Source: Clostridia bacterium
GTDB lineage: Bacteria; Bacillota; Clostridia; Christensenellales; Borkfalkiaceae
DNA: 64,000 bases
Reading direction: 5' to 3'
NCBI GenBank assembly: GCA_029066845.1
Contig: JAIEFR010000016.1
Location: forward strand, 62,001-126,000
Shown: positions 15,014 through 24,235 of the stretch, in pieces
Numbering within the stretch: position 1 is the first letter of the stretch
Layout: each line of letters begins with the position of its first letter
Position numbers and translations under genes: made by a program
The notes under the pieces: model-generated
What the model was told of the DNA's origin: nothing
Database searches by the model: none
What the model saw: the letters and a program-made list of their open reading frames with translations, nothing else

Positions 15014-15050
15014 GCACCCCGAAAATTTATTTTTCGGGGTGCTTAAAATT
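15014..15050 (+). terminator. riboswitch-controlled terminator
   Basis: GCACCCCGAAAA / TTTTCGGGGTGC hairpin (15014-15042) followed by TTAAAATTTT. Its 5' arm CACCCC (15015-15020) is complementary to GGGGTG (14915-14920) in the aptamer, which gives a simple antiterminator when TPP is absent. Confidence 0.8.
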
Positions 15051-15072
15051 TTACGGCGGTTGAGGAGGTTTT

Positions 15073-15840
15073 ATGTTTCACTTTTCACTACTTGCCGCCG
15101 TTTCCGAAAAGACGACGGACATCGTAACCTGGGTGTCGATAGGGTGCATAGCGGCGCTTGCAATAACGCTTACTCTGCTTTGCATATTCGGCAAAAAGTA
15201 TTCCACGCGCGAAATCGCATACGCCGGAATATGCCTTGCACTGTCCTTTGCGCTGTCCTTTATAAAGGTGTCGCCCGTACAGTTCGGGGGGTCGATAACC
15301 CTTGCAAGCTTCGTGCCGCTCCTTATCTACTCCTACAAGTTCGGACCGGTTAAAGGCACGCTTGCGGGCCTTATGCTGGGGCTTTTCAACTTTATTTCCG
15401 ACCCCTTCATTCTCACGCCGCTCACGTTTATTCTGGACTACGCGCTGGCGTTTGCAAGCATAGGGCTTATGGGGTTTGCGCCCAAGTTCGGCAAGCTGCC
15501 GCTTGCAGCCAAGGTTTCGATTGGCACCGTGCTGGTATACGTTGCAAGGTTTATCTTTCACCTTCTTTCGGGCTTTATCTACTTTGCCGAAAATTCTATT
15601 TGGGTCGATTTGCCCACGCCGAATATGTTTGTGTATTCGTTTATCTATCAGTGCGTTTATCTGCCTGCGGACTGCGTTATCTGTATTGTTGTGCTGTTTA
15701 TCACCGCAAGGACAAAGGCGCTTGACAAGCTGCTTTCAATGATGGATAACAAGAACAAAAAGACGGCTCAACCCGTGCCCGAAGGTGCGGATACACAGCC
15801 TGCCGAGGTTGAAGAAATTCCCGCAGGCAAAGACGAATAA
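15073..15840 (+). CDS. thiT: thiamine ECF transporter S component ThiT
   Basis: ThiT binds thiamine in the membrane and works with a shared EcfAA'T energising module, which is not encoded in this window. The 255 aa protein has about six hydrophobic segments. Recognisable ThiT features are the KYSTREIAYAGICLALSFAL segment, SFVPLLIYSYKFG and FILDYALAFASIGLMG. The C-terminal 45 residues form a charged, Pro/Ala/Glu-rich tail beyond the usual length of about 200 aa. The ATG follows GAGGAGG. Regulation by the TPP riboswitch supports the assignment. Confidence 0.92.
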   Translation: MFHFSLLAAVSEKTTDIVTWVSIGCIAALAITLTLLCIFGKKYSTREIAYAGICLALSFALSFIKVSPVQFGGSITLASFVPLLIYSYKFGPVKGTLAGLMLGLFNFISDPFILTPLTFILDYALAFASIGLMGFAPKFGKLPLAAKVSIGTVLVYVARFIFHLLSGFIYFAENSIWVDLPTPNMFVYSFIYQCVYLPADCVICIVVLFITARTKALDKLLSMMDNKNKKTAQPVPEGADTQPAEVEEIPAGKDE

Positions 15841-15857
15841 TCCAAGACAAAAACAAA

Positions 15858-15891
15858 GCGCCCCGCGGCGATAGCCGCGGGGCGCCTTTTT
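15858..15891. terminator. bidirectional intrinsic terminator between thiT and rseP
   Basis: GCGCCCCGCGGC / GCCGCGGGGCGC hairpin with T runs on both sides; it serves convergent thiT and rseP. Confidence 0.88.
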
Positions 15892-15892
15892 A

Positions 15893-17008
15893 TTAACACC
15901 TAGCAAATTGCAGTATATCCACGAGTATTGCAAACCCGATTATCAGCACGAAGCCGACGGCGTGTATAACCGCCTCCACCTTGCGCGGCACGGGCTTTCG
16001 GAAAATCCACTCTATAATGCAGAAGACCACCTTGCTGCCGTCCAGCGCGGGTATAGGCAACAGATTGAAAACGGCAAGGTTTACGCCTATATATGCCGCA
16101 ACCTGCAAAAAGCTTTGAAAGCCCTGCACGGCGATTGCGCCCGTCTGCCTTATTGTTGTGACGGGCCCGCCCATTGCGCTTATTCCGAGGTGCCCCGTTA
16201 ATAGCTCGCCCAGTACTTTGAAGATTGTGCCCGCCGTCTTGAACGAATAGGCAAACGACCGCCCTATGGTTTCGAAGAATGAAAAACGGCAGTTCTGCGC
16301 GGTGACGCACCAATAAAGATTGCCGTCCTCCGCCTCGTACGTGTCCGAGCCGAGTGCGCGCCACAGCTTGCTTATTTCTGAAGAATTCTTGAAATTGCAG
16401 TCTGCGCGCAGCTTGACTTCCACGCGCTGTTTTTCGCCGCTGCGCAACACGTCGAAGTCGACGCTCTCCCCCTCGGTCTTGCCCTTCAAGGCAAAAATGA
16501 GGTCGGTAGCAAAGTAAGCGTTCTTGCCCTCCACGCCCAGAATGACGTCGCCCTCGGCAAGCGAATACTGCGCGGTATACTGCTCGTCGGGCAGCATTGC
16601 GCCCATCTTATAGCACGGCTGACCGTAGGCGAAAAACCCGACTATAACCAGAAGAAGCGCGACGATATAGTTCATAAGCGCGCCGCTTACAAGCACGATA
16701 ATGCGTTGCCAGGGCTTCTTATTATTGAATGAATTAGGGTCGGACTGTTCGCCGTCCTCGCCCTCGAACGCGCAAAATCCGCCCAAAGGAAAGGCGCGGA
16801 CCGAAAAAACCGTTCCGCGCTTTTTGCCCTTGCGCTTAAACAGCGCAGGTCCGAAGCCTATGGCGAACTCGTTAATCTTAAACCCAAGTATTCTGCCCGA
16901 AATGAAGTGCCCGAATTCGTGCACGCATATCATAAACAGAAGGATTAAGATTGCGAGCAGTACCGACAGTATTATACCGCCTACGCCCGACACGAGCAGA
17001 TTTGCCAT
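15893..17008 (-). CDS. rseP: site-2 protease family intramembrane metalloprotease RseP
   Basis: A 371 aa integral membrane zinc protease of family M50B. The active-site helix has H30-E-F-G-H34 (HExxH), and a C-terminal membrane segment contains LLPIPALDG with the third zinc ligand. Between them lies one PDZ-like domain (LAEGDVILGVEG). Such enzymes cleave membrane-bound anti-sigma factors and signal peptides. It is the last gene of the pyrH operon and overlaps dxr by 1 nt, the usual order in Bacillota. Confidence 0.92.
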   Translation of the reverse strand: MANLLVSGVGGIILSVLLAILILLFMICVHEFGHFISGRILGFKINEFAIGFGPALFKRKGKKRGTVFSVRAFPLGGFCAFEGEDGEQSDPNSFNNKKPWQRIIVLVSGALMNYIVALLLVIVGFFAYGQPCYKMGAMLPDEQYTAQYSLAEGDVILGVEGKNAYFATDLIFALKGKTEGESVDFDVLRSGEKQRVEVKLRADCNFKNSSEISKLWRALGSDTYEAEDGNLYWCVTAQNCRFSFFETIGRSFAYSFKTAGTIFKVLGELLTGHLGISAMGGPVTTIRQTGAIAVQGFQSFLQVAAYIGVNLAVFNLLPIPALDGSKVVFCIIEWIFRKPVPRKVEAVIHAVGFVLIIGFAILVDILQFARC

Positions 17009-18144
17009 TATACCTCTTCAATAATTTTAAGCGCGCCCTCCCTTGCGCGGGCGTCCGCTTGTTCAAGCTGCGGATAGCTTTCCACCCGCATATTCCCGGT
17101 CGCCTGAACGACTTTATCCGCAACCGTATAAATATCCGTAAAGCGTATGCGCCCGTTTAAGAACGCGTTAACCGCAATTTCGCTTGCGGCGTTGAGCGCA
17201 GTGGGAAGCACTCCCCCCGCCTCTCCGCACGACAGAGCGAGGTCGTACAGAGGATAGTCGCCGCGTACGAGCGGCTGAAAATCCAGCGACAACGCCTGCG
17301 AAAAATCGAGCTGCTTCAAGTCGCAGTCCAGCCTTTCGGGATATGTAAGCGCAAGCTGTATGGGCAGCTCCATCGTGGGGTAGGAAGTCTGCGCCAGCGT
17401 CGCGCCGTCGGCAAACTGCACCATAGAGTGCACAATGCTCTGCGGATGAATTACCGCCGTAATCTTTTGGTAAGGCGCGCTGTACAGGTGGTGCGCCTCT
17501 ATTACCTCGTAGCCCTTGTTTAAAAGGGTTGCGCTGTCTATAGTTATCTTCGCACCCATCTTCCAGGTGGGGTGGCAGAGCGCCTCTTCGGGCGTGACGG
17601 AAGCAAGACTGTTCCACTTCTTTCCGCGGAATGGTCCGCCGCTCGCCGTAATTACAAGGCGCGAAAAGTCGGCGTTGCGGTTGAAATTAAGACACTGCCA
17701 GATTGCCGAATGTTCGCTGTCCACGGGCATAATTTCGTTGAGCTTCGGCATAATCAAATCGCCGCCGCATACCAGCGTTTCCTTGTTGGCAAGCGCGAGA
17801 GGGATATTCAGCTCTGCCGCTTTAAGGCTGTATTTGAGCCCCGCAAAGCCGCCGCACGCAACGACTATGACGTCCGCGCCGCACTCTTCAAGAGCTTTGA
17901 GCGCGCCGTCCTCTCCAGAAAGCAAGGTAACGCCGTCGGGCACTCCGTCCATACTCTTTGCTGCGCGGCTATCGGTAAGTGCGGCGTACTGCGGCTTTAT
18001 CACGTCAAGCTGCCCCGCAAATGCCTGCGCCGAGCTGTTTGCGATGAGCGCAACAAGCTTAAAGCGCGAGGGGTAGCGTTGAACGACGTTTATTACCTGT
18101 CTGCCGATTGAACCCGTACTGCCGACGAGAGCGATTTTCTTCAT
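17008..18144 (-). CDS. dxr: 1-deoxy-D-xylulose-5-phosphate reductoisomerase
   Basis: Dxr catalyses the NADPH-dependent second step of the methylerythritol phosphate (MEP) pathway for isoprenoids. The 378 aa protein has the nucleotide-binding GSTGSIGRQV (8-17), DSEHSAIWQCL with the metal-binding D and E, and ASGGPFRG. The start codon has no Shine-Dalgarno; a TATAAT box lies 4 nt before it, and a terminator-like hairpin precedes that, so dxr-rseP may be transcribed separately from cdsA. Confidence 0.95.
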   Translation of the reverse strand: MKKIALVGSTGSIGRQVINVVQRYPSRFKLVALIANSSAQAFAGQLDVIKPQYAALTDSRAAKSMDGVPDGVTLLSGEDGALKALEECGADVIVVACGGFAGLKYSLKAAELNIPLALANKETLVCGGDLIMPKLNEIMPVDSEHSAIWQCLNFNRNADFSRLVITASGGPFRGKKWNSLASVTPEEALCHPTWKMGAKITIDSATLLNKGYEVIEAHHLYSAPYQKITAVIHPQSIVHSMVQFADGATLAQTSYPTMELPIQLALTYPERLDCDLKQLDFSQALSLDFQPLVRGDYPLYDLALSCGEAGGVLPTALNAASEIAVNAFLNGRIRFTDIYTVADKVVQATGNMRVESYPQLEQADARAREGALKIIEEV

Positions 18145-18205
18145 ATCTATTATACCCGTAAAAAATTATTTAATGTCTGATTGCGCGATAAATTCGCCCG
18201 CTTAA

Positions 18206-18230
18206 AGAAAAAGGAGGCATACGCCACCTT
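18206..18230 (-). terminator. possible terminator between cdsA and dxr
   Basis: On the minus strand an AAGGTGGC / GCCTCCTT hairpin with one mismatch is followed by TTTTTCTTT. Between it and the dxr start lies TATAAT (18149-18154) with a poor -35. Confidence 0.5.
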
Positions 18231-18252
18231 TACCCTATATTTGAAATGTAAT

Positions 18253-19215
18253 TTACAGAAGCATAAAGCAGACGACTACCGACACCGAAGCGAACAGCAT
18301 ACTGTCGAACCTGTCCAGCACGCCGCCGTGACCGGGCAGAATGTTGCCCATATCCTTTATGCCGCAGCCGCGCTTTATCGCGCTTTCGAACAGATCGCCC
18401 AGCTGTGCGAACACCGCCGTGGGCAGAGCGAAAAGTATAAGCACCACCACTTTGGGAATGGGTCCCGCATATACGAAATCGAGCGCGCCCGAGTATTCGC
18501 AGATTACCCACACGAGCACCGCCGACACCACGCCGCCGAGCACGCCGCCCACCGCGCCGATTATCGTCTTGTTGGGACTTGTGTGCGGTGCGAGTTTGTA
18601 GGGCAGAAGCTTGCCGAAGAGCTTGCCGAAGAGGAATGCGCCCGTATCCACGAAGGGCACAAGCATAAAGAGCATCAAAACGGCAACCTCGGAATTTTCC
18701 ATCAGGTGGTTTATGTTGGGTCCCACGCTTGCAAGCGCGCCGCAGTACAGCAGGCACAGTTCCGCGTAAGCCGTACTTTTAAGGTCGCTCCTCTCGTGGT
18801 CGAAAACGGTAAGCGAGGCGACGACCATCGCGCCCACGCTGCCTATCGCAAGAAGAATTATAAGCGATGCCGCACCGGGCAGTTCGGTATTGCCGACCAG
18901 AATAGCAACTATTTTACCGATTACGAACGCGGGGGTGAGCAGCGCGCAGGTGCCTATTGCCACCCACCTCTGCGCCTTGGAAATTCCGCCCGTCGCGGGT
19001 GCGGATACGCCCTCGCCTTCAACCGCCTTTTTATGTTCGCCGAGCGCGCGTGTGAATTCGAACGCGCCTATGACCGAAATCAACCAGAAAAGTATGTCTA
19101 CGCCTATCGCGCCGTAGTCAATTCCGTTTGACGAAACGGGTATGAGTAATTTCATAACCAGCAGCCCGACCATAACTATGACGTAGCATATGCCGGTTAT
19201 AAATCTCTTTTTCAT
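18253..19215 (-). CDS. cdsA: phosphatidate cytidylyltransferase
   Basis: CdsA makes CDP-diacylglycerol from phosphatidic acid and CTP at the membrane. The 320 aa protein has about eight hydrophobic segments and the family signature around [13 protein letters not shown] and [16 protein letters not shown]. At about 320 aa it is somewhat longer than the usual 260-280; the extra length is in the N-terminal half, where a hydrophilic loop ([16 protein letters not shown]) occurs. It lies 15 nt after uppS. Confidence 0.93.
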   Translation of the reverse strand: MKKRFITGICYVIVMVGLLVMKLLIPVSSNGIDYGAIGVDILFWLISVIGAFEFTRALGEHKKAVEGEGVSAPATGGISKAQRWVAIGTCALLTPAFVIGKIVAILVGNTELPGAASLIILLAIGSVGAMVVASLTVFDHERSDLKSTAYAELCLLYCGALASVGPNINHLMENSEVAVLMLFMLVPFVDTGAFLFGKLFGKLLPYKLAPHTSPNKTIIGAVGGVLGGVVSAVLVWVICEYSGALDFVYAGPIPKVVVLILFALPTAVFAQLGDLFESAIKRGCGIKDMGNILPGHGGVLDRFDSMLFASVSVVVCFMLL

Positions 19216-19230
19216 TACTATAAAACTCCT

Positions 19231-19926
19231 TTAAACCTTGCCGAAGCGTCTTGCTCTCGCTGAAAAATTTGCCAATGCCTTATCGAATTTCGCGTTTGTA
19301 AAATCGGGAAAAAGCACGTCGGTGAAATACAGCTCCGCATACGCCGCCTGCCACAAAAGGAAGTTGGAAAGCCTTAGCTCTCCCCCCGTCCTTATGATGA
19401 AATCGGGGTCGGGTATTCCGCGGGTATACAGCAGCGAGGAAAAGCTTTCCTCGTCCACCTCTTGCCTATTTTTTACCGCAAGGTTTGCAGCCTGCACTAT
19501 TTCGTTGCGTGCGCCGTAGCCCAGCGCCATAATAAAGGTAAAGTCCGCCTTGTCGGGCGATTTTTTAAGGGACTGTTCTATTACCTCCCTTACGTCGTCG
19601 GGCAGGAGTGAAAGGTTGCCCACGACCTTTACCGCAGCTCCGCGCGCAACCAGCTTTTCGACGTTGGGGTCGAAATTCTTTTTGATGAGCGCGAACATTT
19701 TATCCAGTTCGTCCTGCGGACGCAAAAGGTTTTCGGTGGAAAGCGCGTATACGGTGAGATAGCGCACGCCCGCCTGCATTGCTCTTTCGGCAAGCGAAAT
19801 CATACGCTTCATACCCGCGCTGTGTCCCGCGGCGCCGGGAAGCAGGCGCTTTTTCGCCCACCGCCTGTTGCCGTCCATTATAATACCCACGTGACGGGGT
19901 ACTTTTAAAACTTCATTTTCAACCAT
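19231..19926 (-). CDS. uppS: isoprenyl transferase (undecaprenyl diphosphate synthase)
   Basis: UppS condenses isopentenyl diphosphate units onto farnesyl diphosphate to give the C55 carrier for cell-wall synthesis. The 231 aa protein has the cis-prenyltransferase motif HVGIIMDGNRRWAKKR with catalytic aspartate in MDGN, the LTVYALSTENLLRP segment and the C-terminal DFIIRTGGELRLSNFLLWQ. Placement between frr and cdsA is the standard order. Confidence 0.95.
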   Translation of the reverse strand: MVENEVLKVPRHVGIIMDGNRRWAKKRLLPGAAGHSAGMKRMISLAERAMQAGVRYLTVYALSTENLLRPQDELDKMFALIKKNFDPNVEKLVARGAAVKVVGNLSLLPDDVREVIEQSLKKSPDKADFTFIMALGYGARNEIVQAANLAVKNRQEVDEESFSSLLYTRGIPDPDFIIRTGGELRLSNFLLWQAAYAELYFTDVLFPDFTNAKFDKALANFSARARRFGKV

Positions 19927-19990
19927 TTTTTGCAGTGATTTGCTTGCCTATCCCAAAAGCAATTAAAGGACTTGGCGGAGGCGACACGCC

Positions 19991-20560
19991 TCACACCGTC
20001 ATAATTTCTTTTTCTTTTGCGGCAACGGTTGAGTCAACCTTGGCAACCGCGTCGGCAACCAGCTTTTCCACTTCCTTTTCGCCTGCGGAAAATTCGTCCT
20101 CCGATACGGTCTTGTCGTTCTTCAATTTTTTAAGTCCGTCCATAGCGTCGCGGCGCACGTTTCTCTGCGCAATCTTGGCGTCCTCGCCCATCTTTTTAAT
20201 CTGCTTTACGAGGTCGCGGCGGCGCTCTTCGGTGAGCTCGGGGAATACGAGCCTTATCACCTTGCCGTCGTTGGTGGGCGTAAGTCCTATGTTGGATATC
20301 TGAATTGCCTTTTCGATGCCTTTAAGCGCCGAAACGTCCCACGGGGAAATTACGAGGCATCTGCCCTCCTGAACGGAAACGTTTGCCATCTGCGTTACGG
20401 GAGTCATTGCGCCGTAGTAATCGACGGTTACCTTGTCGAGAATGTGGGGATTTGCGCGTCCCGCACGGATAGCCGCAAAGTCCTCTTTAAGTACCGATAC
20501 CGCCTTTTCCAGCTTGTCGTCGAGAATGAGTAATATTTCCTCAATCAGCTCGTTTTCCAT
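19991..20560 (-). CDS. frr: ribosome recycling factor
   Basis: RRF works with EF-G to split post-termination ribosomes. The 189 aa product (usual length about 185) has the typical features: AIRAGRANPHILDKVTVDYYG, ISPWDVSALKGIEKAIQ and the RRRDLVKQIKKMGEDAKIA helical bundle. A 23 nt gap separates it from pyrH. Confidence 0.96.
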   Translation of the reverse strand: MENELIEEILLILDDKLEKAVSVLKEDFAAIRAGRANPHILDKVTVDYYGAMTPVTQMANVSVQEGRCLVISPWDVSALKGIEKAIQISNIGLTPTNDGKVIRLVFPELTEERRRDLVKQIKKMGEDAKIAQRNVRRDAMDGLKKLKNDKTVSEDEFSAGEKEVEKLVADAVAKVDSTVAAKEKEIMTV

Positions 20561-20583
20561 CGTTTTTCTCCTTAATTCTTATT

Positions 20584-21294
20584 TTAATGATTGTCTATAA
20601 CCGTGCCGAGTTTTTCGCCGCACACTACGCGGACGATAGAATTCTTTTCGTCCAGCCCGAAAGCAATTACGGGCACGTCGTTTTCCATACACATCGTTGC
20701 GGCTGTGGCGTCCATAGCCTTGATGCCGTTCTTGATAATGTCGATATAATTTATATGCTCGTACTTCTTGGCAGCGGGATTGGTCTTGGGGTCGGAATCG
20801 TAAATGCCGTCGATATTCTTCGCCATCATTAAAAGGTCGGCCTGAATTTCGCACGCGCGCTGTGCCGCCGCCGTGTCCGTGGAGCAGTAGGGATTGCCCG
20901 TGCCGCACGCCATTATTACCACCCTGCCCTTTTCGAAATGGTGCAGAGCCTTGCGCAGTATATAGGGTTCGGCAACCGACGTCATAATGAGTGCAGTCTG
21001 CACGCGGGTGGGAATTCCGCGCTGTTCGAGCGCGTCCATCATTGCAAGCGAGTTCATAACGGTTGCAAGCATACCCATATGGTCTGCGGTGGTCCTGTCC
21101 ATCTTTTTGCCCTGACGACCGCGCCAGAAGTTGCCGCCGCCTATAACCAGAGCGATTTCCACGCCCATTTTCTTTATGGCTTCAATCTGGTCCACAACGC
21201 CCGAAATGACGTTTTCGTTAAGTCCGTGACCTTCCTTGCCCGCAAGCGCTTCACCCGAGAGTTTAATTAAAACTCTTTTATACTTAGGTTGCAT
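20584..21294 (-). CDS. pyrH: UMP kinase
   Basis: PyrH phosphorylates UMP to UDP and belongs to the amino acid kinase fold. The 236 aa protein starts KRVLIKLSGEALAG, with GGGNFWRGR and the C-terminal DATAATMCMENDVPVIAF region. It is the first gene after a strong promoter at 21328-21356 and is separated from tsf by a terminator. Confidence 0.96.
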   Translation of the reverse strand: MQPKYKRVLIKLSGEALAGKEGHGLNENVISGVVDQIEAIKKMGVEIALVIGGGNFWRGRQGKKMDRTTADHMGMLATVMNSLAMMDALEQRGIPTRVQTALIMTSVAEPYILRKALHHFEKGRVVIMACGTGNPYCSTDTAAAQRACEIQADLLMMAKNIDGIYDSDPKTNPAAKKYEHINYIDIIKNGIKAMDATAATMCMENDVPVIAFGLDEKNSIVRVVCGEKLGTVIDNH

Positions 21295-21327
21295 ATTTTT
21301 CCCCTTTCGTTATATTTCCACCGCTTA

Positions 21328-21356
21328 ATTATAGCATACGCCGCGCCTTAAATCAA
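21328..21356 (-). promoter_or_regulatory. promoter of the pyrH-frr-uppS-cdsA operon
   Basis: Minus strand TTGATT (21351-21356), 17 nt spacer, TATAAT (21328-21333), about 27 nt of leader before a GAAAGGGG ribosome binding site. Confidence 0.8.
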
Positions 21357-21408
21357 CGATAAATTTATAATAAATTAAAATTATAGAATATAACGCCCGC
21401 ACAAAACG

Positions 21409-21431
21409 AAAGGGAGGCTCAGCCTCCCTTT
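21409..21431 (-). terminator. terminator after tsf
   Basis: AAAGGGAGGCT / AGCCTCCCTTT hairpin with a short T-rich tail on the minus strand. It separates rpsB-tsf from pyrH. Confidence 0.65.
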
Positions 21432-21470
21432 GTAAAAGTTAAATTAAATTGTTCCGCATATAAACAAAGC

Positions 21471-22376
21471 TTACGCTTTCTTCATAGCTTCAACCTGCTT
21501 AGCAACCTCATCCTGCAGGTTCTCCTGCTTCTTCTCGATACCTTCGCCCATTTCCCAGCGAACGAAGCGGACAACCTTGAACTTCTTGCCGATAACCTGC
21601 TCCACGGTCTGAGAATCGTCCTTTACGAATGCCTGCTTCAAGAGGCAGTTTTCCGAATAGAACTTGCCGATCTTGCCCATAACGATTTTTTCCAGAATCT
21701 CCTTGGGCTTCTTTGCGTTCTTTTCGTCGTTCTGCATCTGAACGAGCATAATTTCCTTTTCCTTTTCGATAACTTCCGCGGGAACTTCCGCCTCGGTTAC
21801 GTAGGAAGGCTTGCTTGCCGCAATCTGCAAAGCTACGTCGTGAAGGGTTTCCTCGCTGCCTGCGGTGAAATCAGTAGCCTCAACCATAACGCCGACCTTG
21901 CCGCCCATATGGATGTAGGTTTCAACCTTGCCTGCGGTTGCATAAATTTCGAACCTGCGGATAGCGATTTTTTCGCCGATTACCGCGGTTGCGTTAGTGA
22001 TATAGTCCTTAACGGTTGCGCCGTCCAGAGGGCACGCAAGCAGAGCGTCAACATCTGCGGGCTTGTTTTCCGCGATTACCTTTGCAACCGCGTCAACTAT
22101 GCCGTGGAACTTGTCGCCCTTGGAAACGAAGTCGCTTTCGCAGTTGATTTCCAAAAGCACGCCCACGCCGCACTCAGCGCAAACGTATGCGCCTACTGCG
22201 CCCTCAGCCGCAATACGGCTTTCCTTTTTAACAGCCTTTGCAATGCCGCGCTCTCTCAAAAGCTCGGCTGCCTTTTCCATATCGCCGTCGGCGTCGGTAA
22301 GGGCCTTTTTGCAATCGAGCATACCTGCGCCGCTCTTATCTCTCAAAGTCATTACGTCTTTTGCCGTAAATGCCAT
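21471..22376 (-). CDS. tsf: translation elongation factor Ts
   Basis: EF-Ts exchanges GDP for GTP on EF-Tu. The 301 aa product has the conserved N-terminal UBA-like domain with VMTLRDKSGAGMLDCKKALT and the core motif YVCAECGVGVLLEINCESDFV. Length is normal. It follows rpsB by 23 nt. Confidence 0.96.
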   Translation of the reverse strand: MAFTAKDVMTLRDKSGAGMLDCKKALTDADGDMEKAAELLRERGIAKAVKKESRIAAEGAVGAYVCAECGVGVLLEINCESDFVSKGDKFHGIVDAVAKVIAENKPADVDALLACPLDGATVKDYITNATAVIGEKIAIRRFEIYATAGKVETYIHMGGKVGVMVEATDFTAGSEETLHDVALQIAASKPSYVTEAEVPAEVIEKEKEIMLVQMQNDEKNAKKPKEILEKIVMGKIGKFYSENCLLKQAFVKDDSQTVEQVIGKKFKVVRFVRWEMGEGIEKKQENLQDEVAKQVEAMKKA

Positions 22377-22399
22377 CTCTCTATTCTCCTTAAAAATAA

Positions 22400-23194
22400 T
22401 TATTCAGCCTTGGGCTCTTCTGCGGTTTCAGCCGCCTCAACTACTTCCTCGATAGAGGTGGGCTCAACAGCTTCGGCGCCTTCCTCCATTTCCTCTTCTA
22501 CGGAATAAGCTTCGCCCTGGTTTGCCTCGATTACCGCGTTTGCAATTACGCCCGCGATGAGCTTAACCGCACGGATAGCGTCGTCGTTGCCGGGAATTAC
22601 GTAGTCGATAAGGTCGGGGTCACAGTTGGTATCGGTGATAGCAACGATGGGAATGTTCAGCTTTCTTGCTTCGGCAACCGCGATGTCCTCGTTATGAGGG
22701 TCAACCACGAACATAACGCCGGGCATCTTGCTCATATCCCTGATACCGCCGAGGTTGGTCTGCAGCTTGGTCATTTCCTCTTTGAGCTTTGCAACTTCCT
22801 TTTTGGGAAGCATTTCGAACTCGCCGTTTTCTTCCATCTTTTCAAGCTTTACCATTCTGTCGATACGCGAACGGATAGTCTTGAAGTTGGTGAGCGTACC
22901 GCCCAGCCAACGGGAATTGATGTAGTACTGACCGCAACGCTCAGCCTCTTCCTTGATAGCGTCCTGTGCCTGCTTCTTGGTGCCGACGAAGAGAACGGAC
23001 TTGCCCTCTTTTACGGTTTCGCATACGAATTTGTATGCTTCTTCAACCAAGCCGACGGTGAGCTGCAAGTCGATGATATGAATGTCGTTGCGCGCCGCGT
23101 AGATGTACTTGCTCATCTTGGGGTTCCACTTTCTGGTCTGGTGACCGAAGTGCACGCCTGCCTCGAGGAGCTGTTTCATAGTGATAACTGCCAT
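22400..23194 (-). CDS. rpsB: 30S ribosomal protein S2
   Basis: S2 begins [20 protein letters not shown] and includes [13 protein letters not shown] and [14 protein letters not shown]. The protein is 264 aa; the last 30 or so residues are a glutamate-rich tail ([13 protein letters not shown]) beyond the conserved core. It is the first gene of the rpsB-tsf unit, with a leader of about 110 nt. Confidence 0.96.
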   Translation of the reverse strand: MAVITMKQLLEAGVHFGHQTRKWNPKMSKYIYAARNDIHIIDLQLTVGLVEEAYKFVCETVKEGKSVLFVGTKKQAQDAIKEEAERCGQYYINSRWLGGTLTNFKTIRSRIDRMVKLEKMEENGEFEMLPKKEVAKLKEEMTKLQTNLGGIRDMSKMPGVMFVVDPHNEDIAVAEARKLNIPIVAITDTNCDPDLIDYVIPGNDDAIRAVKLIAGVIANAVIEANQGEAYSVEEEMEEGAEAVEPTSIEEVVEAAETAEEPKAE

Positions 23195-23314
23195 ATAAAA
23201 CCTCCGTTAAACCTCCCCGTAAACGCATTATCAAAGGACTGTTATGCGGAATTGAAAGATTTTTCCGCCACGGGCAGCCCGCCTTACGGGTGTGAATTTT
23301 TTTATAGCTTTGAT

Positions 23315-23342
23315 ATTTTAGCATAACAAAATAAAGTTGTAA
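23315..23342 (-). promoter_or_regulatory. promoter of rpsB-tsf
   Basis: Minus strand TTACAA (23337-23342), 16 nt spacer, TAAAAT (23315-23320). The leader down to the rpsB start (23195-23308) contains GC-rich pairing segments (GGGC/GCCC) but no terminator that I can define. Confidence 0.65.
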
Positions 23343-23374
23343 AGCGCTTTTTATCACCTTATTCAAAATAAAAT

Positions 23375-23400
23375 GCGCGGAAGCGATAAAACTTCCGCGC
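23375..23400 (-). terminator. terminator of the lipoprotein gene
   Basis: GCGCGGAAG / CTTCCGCGC hairpin followed on the minus strand by ATTTTATTTT. Confidence 0.8.
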
Positions 23401-23420
23401 GTTTTGATTTAATATTCAAG

Positions 23421-23819
23421 TTATGCGTTTTTGAAAATGTTTATTACGTCCACGCCTAAGGGAACAAGCAGATAGCAGTTTTTGTTAATCAAACCTCCGT
23501 CTACCGCCTTGTCGTAAGCGTCCTGTCCGATAACGTCGATTATATCGTTCTTTGAAGGGAATTTTACAACGGTTGCGCTTTGAAGTGACTTCGTGCAAGT
23601 GAACACTTCATACTTGCTTGCGTCTTTCTTCTGCTCGTCATCAAGCAAACTCATCAACGCTTTGCTGTCTTCCGCCTTTATCGCCGTTACGGTATAGCCC
23701 TCTTTCTCGAAAGCTTTTTTAATGCTGCCGGAAGCATCGCTGCAAGCCGCAAGGGTGAATGCCATTACCACTACCGCCAATACGGTAGCCATAGCCGTCA
23801 AAAACTTTTTCATAAACAT
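23421..23819 (-). CDS. putative lipoprotein, about 130 aa
   Basis: The N-terminus MKKFLTAMATVLAVVVMAFT ends in a lipobox LAAC, so the mature protein is probably lipid-anchored outside the cell. The mature part of about 105 residues (KKAFEKEGYTVTAIKAEDSK...) is not a family I recognise; it has two predicted alpha/beta units. Two in-frame ATGs, at 23819 and 23813, follow AAGGAG at 4 and 10 nt; either could be the start. Monocistronic between a promoter and a terminator. Confidence 0.75.
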   Translation of the reverse strand: MFMKKFLTAMATVLAVVVMAFTLAACSDASGSIKKAFEKEGYTVTAIKAEDSKALMSLLDDEQKKDASKYEVFTCTKSLQSATVVKFPSKNDIIDVIGQDAYDKAVDGGLINKNCYLLVPLGVDVINIFKNA

Positions 23820-23851
23820 AAAACTCCTTTGTTTTTTAATTTTCAGTGAGC

Positions 23852-23880
23852 ATTATAGTATATAAAATTTGCTTTGTCAA
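23852..23880 (-). promoter_or_regulatory. promoter of the lipoprotein gene
   Basis: Consensus TTGACA (23875-23880), 17 nt spacer, TATAAT (23852-23857) on the minus strand. Confidence 0.85.
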
Positions 23881-23921
23881 GCAGCGCATTGCAAAAAGTT
23901 TTGGCTGCAACGAAACGTTGC

Positions 23922-24233
23922 TTATTCGTCTTTTCCGTCGTCGTCGCCGATGCCGTCGTCCTCGTTCTGATAGAATTCAAACACCTCTTCCAAAAGCGCG
24001 TCGTCCTCGATGGGCTCGAGCATCTGCTCCTCTTCCTTATAGCGGAAGATTGCCACTTCGTCCTCGGCAATGGCGTCGTTGGGTTCTGCGGCAAGCAGAA
24101 GCGCGTACTTTTCGCCCTTGTATTCGGTGACGTCCAGAAGTCTGAATTTGATGACGTTATCGTCGTCGTCAATCAGCTCTATAATATCCTCTTCCTCTGC
24201 CTCGGTATCGTTAAGGTTTTTATTCTCTGCCAT
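23922..24233 (-). CDS. DUF1292 family protein
   Basis: A 103 aa, very acidic protein of the DUF1292 (YrzB-like) type: DIIELIDDDDNVIKFRLLDV followed by EYKGEKYALLLAAEPND and a final FRYKEEE segment. Function unknown. It is placed directly after ruvX (2 nt gap), the same neighbourhood in which DUF1292 genes occur in Bacillota. Start ATG follows AAGGAGT. Confidence 0.85.
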   Translation of the reverse strand: MAENKNLNDTEAEEEDIIELIDDDDNVIKFRLLDVTEYKGEKYALLLAAEPNDAIAEDEVAIFRYKEEEQMLEPIEDDALLEEVFEFYQNEDDGIGDDDGKDE

Positions 24234-24235
24234 AG

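Noticed and set aside
18181..19131. 316 aa open frame on the plus strand
   Set aside because: It is opposite cdsA and has the composition of an antisense reading.
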